Program-made: the position numbers and the translations under genes
Shown here: positions 26,732 through 36,200 of the stretch, one piece after another
Layout of the letters: each line of letters opens with the position of its first letter
Numbering within the stretch: position 1 is the first letter of the stretch
Source of the DNA: Chitinophaga skermanii
Lineage (GTDB): Bacteria > Bacteroidota > Bacteroidia > Chitinophagales > Chitinophagaceae
DNA length: 64,000 nt
Direction of reading: 5' to 3'
Assembly (NCBI RefSeq): GCF_003259335.1
Contig: NZ_QLLL01000002.1
Coordinates: 372,001-436,000 of the forward strand
Notes under the pieces: generated by a model
Databases searched by the model: none
What the model was told of the DNA's origin: nothing
The model's input: only the letters and a program-made list of their open reading frames with translations

Positions 26732-27823
26732 ATGCGATCGAACCTGCAAGCCCTGTTGAAAGGGGCATTTACTATTTTTTGTTGTGTAATATCTACTGTT
26801 TCATTTGCACAAGACGGCCCGTATATTTTTTATAAATCGAAAGATTTATTATTGAAACGAATTGTGGTAAAGAAAGACCAAACGGCTGTAGCGAAAGAAG
26901 AGATACTTACTAAGAAACGTGCGAAGCGTGTAAAGGTGGAAGTGCCCGGTAACCCAAGTTGGAACTTCGAAGTAGCCTTACATGATGCGCCGCAAAACGA
27001 GGTACCTGTAAGCGCGGGTGCTGATAAAATGTTGGTGTTATCCGACATTGAAGGTGAGTTTACAGCAGCTAGAAAGTTGTTTATTGGCACGGGCGTGATG
27101 GATGAAAAATACAATTGGACATTCGGCACAAACAAGGTGGTTATTTGCGGCGATTTATTTGATCGTGGCAAGGAAGTACCGGCATATTTGTGGTTGTTAT
27201 ATAAGCTGGAAGCAGATGCTGCAAGGCAAGGCGGGAAATTACACGTGGTGTTAGGTAATCATGATATTATGAACATGAACGGGGATTTCCGCTACGTGGA
27301 TTCTAGTTACTTTGTATATGCCGCTTTAATGCAACAACAATACCACGATTTGTACACAGCGCAAACTGTGATGGGCCAGTGGTTGAGAAGTAAGAATATT
27401 ATGGAGAAAGTAGGCGACGGGGTATTTATGCATGGTGGTGTATCGCCTGAAGTAAACGCCATGCAACTTTCCCTGGCAGCGTTAAACGATACTTGCCGCC
27501 CTTACTACGATAAGAAAAAAGCCGATATCCCAGCACCGCTAAGACTTTTCTTCGATGGTAAAACCTCGCCTTTCTGGTACCGCGGTTACCACAACGATCC
27601 CAAAGCCGATATGAAAGACATCGATAACACGCTACAATTATTCCAAGCGAAATACATCGTTTGCGGCCACACTATCGTAAAAGAGGTTGCCCGCCTCTAT
27701 GATGGCAAAGTGTACGCTGTAGATGTGAATCACCATAAAGGCCATCACCAAGCACTCCTTATCGAACAAGATAAATTCTATAGAGTCGACGACAAAGGTA
27801 ATAAAACCCTATTAAGCGAATAA
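26732..27823 (+). CDS. Exported calcineurin-like metallophosphatase
   Basis: The 363-residue protein has a signal peptide (to about VSFAQ, residue 27). The metallophosphoesterase motifs appear in order: LSDIEGEF (D-x-[E/H]), GDLFDRG, LGNHD, a histidine in MHGGVSPE and CGHTIVKE. It is probably a periplasmic di-metal phosphatase of the Shewanella-type metallophosphatase group; its substrate is unknown. It stands alone and ends at a strong bidirectional terminator. Confidence 0.88.
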   Translation: MRSNLQALLKGAFTIFCCVISTVSFAQDGPYIFYKSKDLLLKRIVVKKDQTAVAKEEILTKKRAKRVKVEVPGNPSWNFEVALHDAPQNEVPVSAGADKMLVLSDIEGEFTAARKLFIGTGVMDEKYNWTFGTNKVVICGDLFDRGKEVPAYLWLLYKLEADAARQGGKLHVVLGNHDIMNMNGDFRYVDSSYFVYAALMQQQYHDLYTAQTVMGQWLRSKNIMEKVGDGVFMHGGVSPEVNAMQLSLAALNDTCRPYYDKKKADIPAPLRLFFDGKTSPFWYRGYHNDPKADMKDIDNTLQLFQAKYIVCGHTIVKEVARLYDGKVYAVDVNHHKGHHQALLIEQDKFYRVDDKGNKTLLSE

Positions 27824-27825
27824 AC

Positions 27826-27862
27826 AAAAAGCGGGTATTCACTTCATGAATACCCGCTTTTT
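27826..27862 (+). terminator. Strong terminator after the metallophosphatase gene
   Basis: AAAAAGCGGGTATTC / GAATACCCGCTTTTTTT with a 7-base loop; a perfect stem of about 15 pairs, with T/A tails on both strands. Confidence 0.9.
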
Positions 27863-27920
27863 TTATGCCCTTTTGCCCATTATGTTGAAGGAACGGGAGA
27901 CATCCCAAATCCTATAAATG

Positions 27921-27945
27921 AAAAAAGCGGGGAAAACCCCGCTTT
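27921..27945 (-). terminator. Terminator after the GH9 gene
   Basis: AAAGCGGGG-AAAA-CCCCGCTTT (27924-27945), with six T following on the minus strand. It lies 62 bases beyond the GH9 stop. Confidence 0.8.
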
Positions 27946-28006
27946 CGAAACATAGCATATAAAATCACAAAAGACTCACTAGGAACATGTCCCAGCGTTT
28001 ATTAAA

Positions 28007-29758
28007 CTACTTTATAGTATCGTTTTTAATATAACCCGCCTTTCCTTGCAACGCTTCTACAGCATTTAACAAGTACACGATCGGCGCATTCCAGTTAATG
28101 GCAATTTCATTACTCGCGTAAGAACACCATTGATCGGTATAAGCCCTTTCTGGCTCGGTAAATGTATAACTACATTTATCCTGCATGCCCGGGTTCGGCC
28201 CTCCTACTAACAAACCAGGCACCGGTGCATCGATCCCATCTGCTTGGGAAGGACGGTGGTGTGGATGTTGTGGACTTTTTGTACCCAGCCCCGTTACGAA
28301 GCAATACCCGGTTGCATTCCTGCCCAACAAATAATCGATGTTCGACAATGCTGCATCCAAATATGCCTGCTTCCCACTTAATTGGTAAGCTGCCACGAGG
28401 ATCATGCCTTGGTTAGCTGCGTTGGAATTACTTCCCCAGTTGAATTCTTTTGTACTAAGCCCCATTGCTGTTCTAAAAGCATTCCCTGGTACACCGCTAA
28501 CATATTGATCTGCTAATGCAAAGAACTTTTTATTTAGTTGTTTGAACCGCTGCGGGTAGTAGCGCAATATGCTTAACACCCCCATGGTTCTTACATTCGA
28601 CCAAGTGGGTATCGTTACCGCTTGATCGAATTGTTGTTGTATTACCTCCAAGTAGCGTTCATGCTGTGTTGTAATTAACAATTCAGCTGTCGCCCAAAAC
28701 CGTTCGTCTTCTAAGTGCTGGTCGCCATAAGCGCCTGTACTAATGGTCGGCTGGTATTGTTGGTTCATTTGATCTTGGTTGTATACTTGGTTGGGATGCA
28801 TTTCTGCCCACTCGTATGCAAACAAGGCTGCATGTAAACAACTATCACCTAAGGCCTTTAACGATGCGTATTTCGACAAAATCCTGGCTGCTTGGGCCGT
28901 TACCGCCACAAAATCTAAAGTGGCTGCTGTACTTTTTTGTACGAAATACCTTGGTAAGGTGGTGACGCCCGGCATTACCGTCCCATCAAAACTGGCGTTT
29001 GTCAATTTATGATACACGCCGCCATCATTGGGATCTTGCATGGTTAGCATCCAACGTAAATTATAGATGGCTTCGTCGAGCACATCCGGTATGCCGTTGA
29101 AGCTTTCCGGGATATTATATTGTGTGGCCGAGCTATAAAATGGGAAGTCTTCATACAAGTTGAACAAAGTACCCATAGTAATACCCGAATTCACGATATA
29201 CTTATTATAATCTCCTGCATCGTACCAGCCGCCGCTACTGCTAAACGTGCTGCCTGCAGGTCTTTCTGCGCTTGCCGCAGAAGGATGTATTTGCACTTTA
29301 TCATCTGGATGCCCTGCCTTTCTTGCCCATTTCCCTGCAAAGGGTGAATCGAGCGGTATAGAAACACGTTGATAATAAAACCCTTTCAGCACCGATACTG
29401 CAGCAGGTGCTAGCACCCTTGGTCCAATGTTGAACAGGTAAGAATTACCTACACCTGGTACATATACGTAAAACCGCCCCTCTCCTTGCAAACGACTGAA
29501 ATCACCCGTTTTGGTATGCAAGGATGAATGTTTAGAAACCTGCCCTTCACTTAAACGGCCGTTGAATACGGTGTCGTGGGTAATGCTATTCACGATAAAG
29601 AACTCGGTGGCGGTTACCTTCTCCACAACCGTACATATTTTCGGTCCTTGGGTATAGTAACCAACTTGATTAATGCTGATCGATTCGCCTTGTTGTGCAA
29701 ACACAGGCATAGAAAGCATCAGTAGTAAAATGGCACTCCACGTGTTTTTCGTCGGCAT
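28007..29758 (-). CDS. GH9 family endoglucanase
   Basis: The 583-residue protein has a signal peptide (to about VFAQQ, residue 23), an N-terminal Ig-like CelD_N domain (about 25-115) and a GH9 (alpha/alpha)6 catalytic domain. The base motif GGWYDAGDYNKY carries D180/D183. Near the end, YASNEIAINWNAP carries the catalytic acid E551. GH9 enzymes cut beta-1,4-glucan backbones, including xyloglucan. The adjacent GH31 enzyme and hybrid sensor suggest xyloglucan or mixed glucan use. ATG 29758 was chosen because it places the signal peptide correctly. It has its own terminator and probably its own promoter. Confidence 0.92.
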   Translation of the reverse strand: MPTKNTWSAILLLMLSMPVFAQQGESISINQVGYYTQGPKICTVVEKVTATEFFIVNSITHDTVFNGRLSEGQVSKHSSLHTKTGDFSRLQGEGRFYVYVPGVGNSYLFNIGPRVLAPAAVSVLKGFYYQRVSIPLDSPFAGKWARKAGHPDDKVQIHPSAASAERPAGSTFSSSGGWYDAGDYNKYIVNSGITMGTLFNLYEDFPFYSSATQYNIPESFNGIPDVLDEAIYNLRWMLTMQDPNDGGVYHKLTNASFDGTVMPGVTTLPRYFVQKSTAATLDFVAVTAQAARILSKYASLKALGDSCLHAALFAYEWAEMHPNQVYNQDQMNQQYQPTISTGAYGDQHLEDERFWATAELLITTQHERYLEVIQQQFDQAVTIPTWSNVRTMGVLSILRYYPQRFKQLNKKFFALADQYVSGVPGNAFRTAMGLSTKEFNWGSNSNAANQGMILVAAYQLSGKQAYLDAALSNIDYLLGRNATGYCFVTGLGTKSPQHPHHRPSQADGIDAPVPGLLVGGPNPGMQDKCSYTFTEPERAYTDQWCSYASNEIAINWNAPIVYLLNAVEALQGKAGYIKNDTIK

Positions 29759-29862
29759 ACTTTTATAAAAATGTCCCCGGTTATAGGGCGTACGAAAAGA
29801 AATAAACAGTTGCATGGCAAGCATATTTTCTTTTCATAAACGTTTGCGTGACTACATTCAAA

Positions 29863-29870
29863 CAAACGTA
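29863..29870 (-). promoter_or_regulatory. Candidate -7 element of the GH9 gene (TACGTTTG)
   Basis: On the minus strand the sequence is TACGTTTG, a full match to TAnnTTTG, 105 bases before the start. No clear -33 element is visible. Confidence 0.4.
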
Positions 29871-29932
29871 ATAAAATATTGCGATTGCCTATAATAACTA
29901 CCTTCTTTTACAAAAATTTCTACTATTTCAAT

Positions 29933-29991
29933 GAAAAAAAAGAACGTGCTCCATGAAAGTTTGTCAATCAAAACCTTCACAAAACACGTTC
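29933..29991 (-). terminator. Terminator after the GH31 gene
   Basis: On the minus strand GAACGTG ... CACGTTC (outer stem, with a partly paired inner region) is followed by eight T. It separates the GH31 transcript from GH9. Confidence 0.65.
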
Positions 29992-30014
29992 AACAACTGG
30001 TTATGTAGGGGGCC

Positions 30015-32888
30015 TTATTTCATCCTAACTACCATCTCTTTTCCTTTATAGTGCAGGGTTTCATTAGGTGCAGCTTCTAAGTCAAATGGTTTAGCTCCTA
30101 CCTGGTTTACCCATACTATTTTGAACGTTCTTTGTGTAAGCATGCCTTTAAAATTTCCTTGGCGTTGACCAATGGTAAGCACCTTTGAATTGTCATTGTA
30201 TTGTAACGTAATTTTAGCATAAGCCCCCTTCTCGTAATTGTAATTCAACCCTTCATCTTCATATAAAGTAAAGGAAGCATCGGCACCAGTGTACACGTAA
30301 AGGGTGATCGGGTCGGCTGGTTTTTCGGCTACATATTGCAAGGAGGGACCATAAGGCATGATAGAACCGGCTTTAACGAAAAGCGGCATTCTTTCATAAG
30401 GTGCATCGGCTACAATAGTTTGACCACCTTCGTAGTATTTATTTGTATAGAAGTCGTACCAACCCGGTCCTTCGGGCAAGTACATCTCCCGCGAAGTAGC
30501 TTTGTATTCATATACCGGGTTCACCAATAGCGATGGGCCCAATAAATATTGGTCACCAATATTGCGCACTAAAGAATCCTTCGGGAAATCCATTACAAGG
30601 GCACGCATCGGTGTATAGTTCGAGAAATACGTGGCCCCGGCCAGGCTATAGATATACGGTAAAAAGCGGTAGCGCAAGTGATCGTAGTAGCGCATACTTT
30701 GATAGGCCGGGTGCGTTCCTGGAGCGATGTTATAGATTTCGCGGTAAGGATATTGACCATGTACACGGAAAATAGGACTGAAAGCACCGAATTGGTACCA
30801 GCGAGTATTTAGTTCACGCCATTCGTCGAGGTCGGCGCCTTGGGCGTTTTCATACCTTTTCTCTACAGAAAACCCGCCAATGTCCATTGTCCAGTAGGGC
30901 AAACCACTTAGCGAAAAATTAAGACCGGCGCTGATTTGTGCTTTCATATCACTCCAACGGGAAGCAATATCACCGCTCCAGATGGTAGCAGCATAACGTT
31001 GCGAGCCACCATAGCCCGAACGCGTAAGCAGGAATACACGTTTATTTGGATCAACTTGTCGAGCATTTTCATAAATACCGCGGGCATTTTCTAAAGGATA
31101 GGCATTCAATGTTTCGGCCGCTAAACCGGCTGCTGTGAAGCCCATTTGTTCCTTTCGTTTGGCAGGCGATACGTTACTTAAGATATCCGGCTCACTGGCA
31201 TCCATCCACCATGCGTCGATACCTTTTACATATAGTTTACTATAAATTAAATCCCAGAAACCTTTACGGGCAGCAGGGTTGAAAGCATCGTAAAAGGTAG
31301 ATATATACCCTTGCCCTATCCAATCGCGCTGGCGATCCGCGATGTTGCGTGTATATAACCAGCCGCTGTCATTGAATTTTTTATACGCTTCTATGCCTTC
31401 GTAGAACTTCGGCCATACCGAAATCATGAACTGCGTTTTGTATTGCTCGTGTAATACTTTAATCATACTATCGGGATTCGAGAAGCGCGTTTTATCAAAC
31501 TCTTGGCTTCCCCAATCGTCTTGCTTCCAATAGCTCCAGTCGAGTACAATATTATCTAATGGTATTTTCTGCTGCCTGAAGGTAGCTACCGTGGATAGAA
31601 TTTCTTCTTGTGTTTTATAACGTTCGCGGCTTTGCCATTTACCGAAGGCCCATTTCGGGGCTATTTGTGCTTTACCGGTTAGGGTTCGGTAACCACTAAT
31701 CACCTCGTCGAGGTTTTGACCATATACGAAATAGTAATCGAGTTGTTGACCGGCTTCGCTGGCGAAAGTGAAGGTGTTTTGTTGTGATGGTTCGATAGGA
31801 TTGAGCCAAGTAGTGGTAAGGTAAGATTCGCCGCCATCGGGAATCCATTCCATACGGAATTTGTAGTGTTGGCCCTTTTCGAAAGGAATGTTTAAAACGG
31901 CAGTGCCTGGATTCCAGGCCTGCCGCCACCTATCAAGAAGCAGTTTATCGTTGATCCACACCTTAACGTAACCTGCATAGGTGAATTTAAATTTGTGCAC
32001 ACCGCTAAACGCAGAAGCGATAGAGCCCGTATAAGTTACTTGTCCTTTCGCAATATTGAAGTTTGCCGGTAAATGCAGCTTCGTATCGCCTAGGTAAGCA
32101 TAATTAATAATAGATTCCGCTTTTTCAAATGCTATGTCGTTTGGCTGCTTTGCATCATTGGCATATGCGGCCGTTAACCAGCCTTCCTCTCCTTTTGAAG
32201 AGAATAATCGCAAGTCTGAAAGTGACTTAAATGGTCGAACATCACCGATCGTGGAAATAGAATAATTGTCCCACAAAATACCATAATTCTTGTTCGAAAC
32301 CAGAAAAGGGATCGCTACTTCCGTGTTATTTTGAAAAAAAGTGACTTGCTGATCTTTATAATTAAACAGGTCGTCCTGGTGCTGCCCTAAACCATAGAAA
32401 GCCTCGTTGGGTGCTACGGCAAAGGTTTGCGAAATACCATATGAAGGGCGGCCACTGAAAACGGCCGGCGTAAATTGTCGACCGTTATACAAAGGCTCTT
32501 GCACAATCATGTCGCCATTCTTGGCGAAAAAAGCTACTTGCCCCGTTTGTTGATTCACCTTGGCTACCAAGGCAGCCGTGGTAAGTTCAACTTGCTCGCC
32601 GGTTTCTTTATACTCCCATTTCACATTGGGCTGTGTACCGGTAATAACCATAAAACTTTGCGCAGTTGGTGGAGCCATAGTAGGACTCGCCAACACACGG
32701 ATAATTTGATCGTTGATAACCTGCAAACGAACCCATTGCGCGTTCCCTCCCAGGTGTGCTGCTGGGTATACAATTACCCCATCGGCTGTTTGAACGGGCT
32801 TCCGTTTCTCTGCCACTTGGGCATTTGAAAAAAGGTGTAATGAAAAGACAAGCCCAAGCAAAAAAAGGTACCGGCAGTAACGTGGCAT
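30015..32888 (-). CDS. GH31 alpha-glycosidase (alpha-xylosidase-like) with PA14 insert
   Basis: The 957-residue protein has a signal peptide (to about NAQ), an N-terminal beta-sandwich, a PA14-like insert (about 240-375, with FKFTYAGYVKVWINDKLLLD) and a GH31 barrel. The nucleophile is D563 (WWMDASEPD) and the acid/base is D640 (IWSGDIASRW). A PA14 insert in GH31 is known from xyloglucan-active alpha-xylosidases such as Cellvibrio Xyl31A, and GH9 plus GH31 recurs in Bacteroides xyloglucan loci. It probably removes xylose from xyloglucan oligosaccharides in the periplasm. It is divergent from the hybrid sensor gene. Confidence 0.9.
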   Translation of the reverse strand: MPRYCRYLFLLGLVFSLHLFSNAQVAEKRKPVQTADGVIVYPAAHLGGNAQWVRLQVINDQIIRVLASPTMAPPTAQSFMVITGTQPNVKWEYKETGEQVELTTAALVAKVNQQTGQVAFFAKNGDMIVQEPLYNGRQFTPAVFSGRPSYGISQTFAVAPNEAFYGLGQHQDDLFNYKDQQVTFFQNNTEVAIPFLVSNKNYGILWDNYSISTIGDVRPFKSLSDLRLFSSKGEEGWLTAAYANDAKQPNDIAFEKAESIINYAYLGDTKLHLPANFNIAKGQVTYTGSIASAFSGVHKFKFTYAGYVKVWINDKLLLDRWRQAWNPGTAVLNIPFEKGQHYKFRMEWIPDGGESYLTTTWLNPIEPSQQNTFTFASEAGQQLDYYFVYGQNLDEVISGYRTLTGKAQIAPKWAFGKWQSRERYKTQEEILSTVATFRQQKIPLDNIVLDWSYWKQDDWGSQEFDKTRFSNPDSMIKVLHEQYKTQFMISVWPKFYEGIEAYKKFNDSGWLYTRNIADRQRDWIGQGYISTFYDAFNPAARKGFWDLIYSKLYVKGIDAWWMDASEPDILSNVSPAKRKEQMGFTAAGLAAETLNAYPLENARGIYENARQVDPNKRVFLLTRSGYGGSQRYAATIWSGDIASRWSDMKAQISAGLNFSLSGLPYWTMDIGGFSVEKRYENAQGADLDEWRELNTRWYQFGAFSPIFRVHGQYPYREIYNIAPGTHPAYQSMRYYDHLRYRFLPYIYSLAGATYFSNYTPMRALVMDFPKDSLVRNIGDQYLLGPSLLVNPVYEYKATSREMYLPEGPGWYDFYTNKYYEGGQTIVADAPYERMPLFVKAGSIMPYGPSLQYVAEKPADPITLYVYTGADASFTLYEDEGLNYNYEKGAYAKITLQYNDNSKVLTIGQRQGNFKGMLTQRTFKIVWVNQVGAKPFDLEAAPNETLHYKGKEMVVRMK

Positions 32889-33239
32889 AATGATTCAATT
32901 TAACAAGCTAGTGATCGCTATCGTGGAATTTTTAACAAGCTCGAAGTTATACAATGGGAACGTTCCCGGGGTGATGCGAATGATTATAGATAGGTATCAA
33001 AATGTTAACTAAACAAGCGCTTTGGAGGGGTATCATTTGTTACCCAAACAGCCATCATATTGCTTTTACGAGGAATGTACAAATTGGCTTAACTTTCAGA
33101 TTTAATAGCAAGAAACCAGGGAAAAGTGCTGGTTACCTGGTAATTTTTCTCGAACTTTTAGGTATTAAATTGACAACGGGCGATAAATATAACAGTGAAC
33201 AGCCCGGGATTTTCACAGCCAACAGTTCCATGTTACGTT
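32889..33239. other. Divergent regulatory region between GH31 and hybrid-sensor genes
   Basis: 351 bases without a gene. Apart from the LacI-type palindrome at 32956-32967 it shows no strong promoter match on either strand. Confidence 0.6.
32956..32967. promoter_or_regulatory. Perfect palindrome GGGAACGTTCCC, LacI-type operator candidate
   Basis: A 12-bp perfect palindrome with a central CG step, the usual form of LacI/GalR-family operators. It lies 68 bases upstream of the GH31 start and about 270 upstream of the hybrid sensor. No LacI gene is in the window. Confidence 0.5.
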
Positions 33240-36200
33240 ATGAATAAACGGTTCAAATTTTTATGTGCTGCACTTTGCTGGGTAGGATTGATGTGTTGGG
33301 AAGCAGGGTTTTCCCAAGCCAAGGAGTTCCAGTTTTCGCGCTTGGATGCCCGGCAGGGGTTATCCAGTAGCGCGGTGAGCGCGATTTATAAAGATGATAA
33401 AGGCTTCTTGTGGTTCGGTACCCAAGCCGGCCTTAACCGCTTCGATGGTTATACTACCAAAGTATTCAGGCATCAACTCAATGATTCCGCCACCCTCAAC
33501 GACGATTACATCTCCCGTATTTATGAAGGCCCGAATGGCTACCTGTGGCTATTAACCCGCAACGGGTTTAATATTTACCACCCTGCTAAGGAAAACTTCG
33601 ACAGGCACCCGGAACTCACCTTACGTAACATGCACTTACCTGTTAACAACCTACAGGCTATTATTAAACTTAAAAGCGGCTTTGGGTTTGTGTATAGTAA
33701 AGAAGGGCTATTTATATATAATGAACAGCAACACAACATCACGGCACAACGCACACCCCTACCCAATACCCAATTATGCGATGTAGCCCAAGCATTGAAT
33801 GGCGACATTTGGTGTATCTATGATAATGGCGTGATGGAAAAAATATCGCCCGATTTACAAAAAGTATTGCACCGGGCCGAACCTTTACCCAATGTAATTG
33901 AAGGCACTACAGGGTTCAATATCTTCGTAGATAATGATCATGAACTTTGGGCCTATGCACCCGGGACAAATGGCGGCATTTGGTTCTATCAACCAACAAC
34001 AAAACAATTTCAACATTATACCCGCGAAAGCGGTATTATCCGTTTAAACAACAACATCCTCTACGGGATGGTGCAAGACGATAACGGGTTAATATGGTTG
34101 GGCACCGACCATGGCGGTATTAATATCATCAACAAAAAAACACGTAGCGTTACCTATATCACCAACCAAGAAGACGACGATAAAAGCCTATCACAAAATA
34201 GTATTACAAGCTTGTATAAAGACCAAGCAGGCATTGTTTGGGTAGGTACCTACAAACGTGGCATTAATTATTATAGCGAAAATGTAAGTAAATTTCCCCT
34301 GTACCGTCATCGCCCGAATGTAGCCAATAGCCTTAGTTATAACGATGTAAACCGCTTCGTAGAAGATACCAAAGGCAACCTATGGATTGGTACAAACGGG
34401 GGCGGCCTCATTTACTTCAACCGCGCGAATGGGACCTTCACCCAATACCGTCATAATCCTGCTAACAGGAATAGTCTTAGCAACGATGTAATTGTAAGCA
34501 TGTACCTCGACCGCCACGATAAATTGTGGATTGGCACTTACTATGGTGGCTTAGATTATTTTGATGGCAAAAACTTCAAGCACTATAAGCATAAAGAGAA
34601 TGACCCAACAAGTTTGACCGATGACCGCGTATGGGAGATATTTGAAGACAGCGAACAACAACTATGGATCGGTACTTTAGCCGGGGGCTTAAATAAATTC
34701 GACCGTGAAAAACAAATATTCACCCATCACAAAATGGGACCGAACTCTATCCAGTCGAACTATATAGCTGAACTGGCAGAAGATGCATCTAAAAACCTCT
34801 GGATAGGTACCTCTACCGGTATTGATGTATTGGAGAAGAAGAGCGGGAAATTTGTTCACTACGGTCGCCGGCAACAGCTGAGCAACGAAAATATTATTGC
34901 TATATACTTCGATCGGCATCATAGGATGTGGGTAGGTACCCGCGACGGTTTAAACTTATGGCACCCTAACACGCAACAATTCCAAGTGTTCCGCGAGAAG
35001 GATGGGCTGCCGGCGAATATGATACTCGACATCCTGGAAGACGATGATAGCAAACTTTGGATAAGTACACCCAATGGCCTTTCCAAAATAAACATCGAAA
35101 CAACCACCGATGGTAACATTAGATTGCAATGCACTAATTACAATGAAAATGATGGCTTACAAGGTCGTGAATTCAACGAAAACGCAGCATTAAAAACACG
35201 TAAAGGAGAACTGGTTTTCGGTGGTGCCAATGGCTTCAATATATTCAACCCACAACTCATCAAAGCATCGGCCAAGCGCCCTCCTATTGTATTTACGGAA
35301 CTACAAGTATTTAACCAGAATATACAACCCGGCGATACCTTGGGTAAACGCGTAGTATTACCTGCTGCCATGCCGGGTACGCGAAGTATTACATTGCGGT
35401 ACGACGAAAATGTATTTGCTATTTCCTTCGCGGCATTAAGCTTCGCAAATCCAGAAAAAACGCGCTACCAATATAAATTAGAAGGATTTAGTAACGACTG
35501 GTTGCAAGTAGATAATGCTGCCCGCAAAGCGAACTTTACGAACCTCGATCCCGGTACGTATACCTTACATACCAGGGCAGCGAGTGGCGATGGAGAATGG
35601 TACGAAGCAGCCAACCCATTGCAGATAATTATTACACCACCCTTTTGGAAAACCGGTTGGGCTTATGCGCTGTATACCTTGTTAATTTTGGGCGCACTAT
35701 TCATAGCAAGGAAAATGATTATCCAACGCACACGTTCACGCTTTGCCATTGAACAAGAACGTCGCGAGGCACAACGTACGCATGAACTGGATATGATGAA
35801 GATTAAGTTCTTTACCAATGTTAGCCACGAGTTTAGAACACCTTTATCGTTGATAATAGCGCCATTGGAGAAAATCATTGCTCAAACGCATGAGCTATCG
35901 CAACAGAAGCAACTGTTGTTAATTCATCGTAATGCTAAAAGGTTGTTGAACTTGGTCAACCAATTACTGGATTTCAGGAAAATGGAAGTACAAGAATTGA
36001 AGGTACAAGTAGCACCGGGAGATGTGGCAAAGTTTGTAAAAGACGTTTGTTATAGTTTTAATGATATTGCCGATCATAAAAACATTCGCTTCACTTATGA
36101 AAGTAGCATTGCTAGTTTACCAACCTCATTCGACCACGATAAAATAGAGCGTATTTGCTTCAATTTATTGTCGAACGCCTTTAAGTTTACCTTGCCTAAT

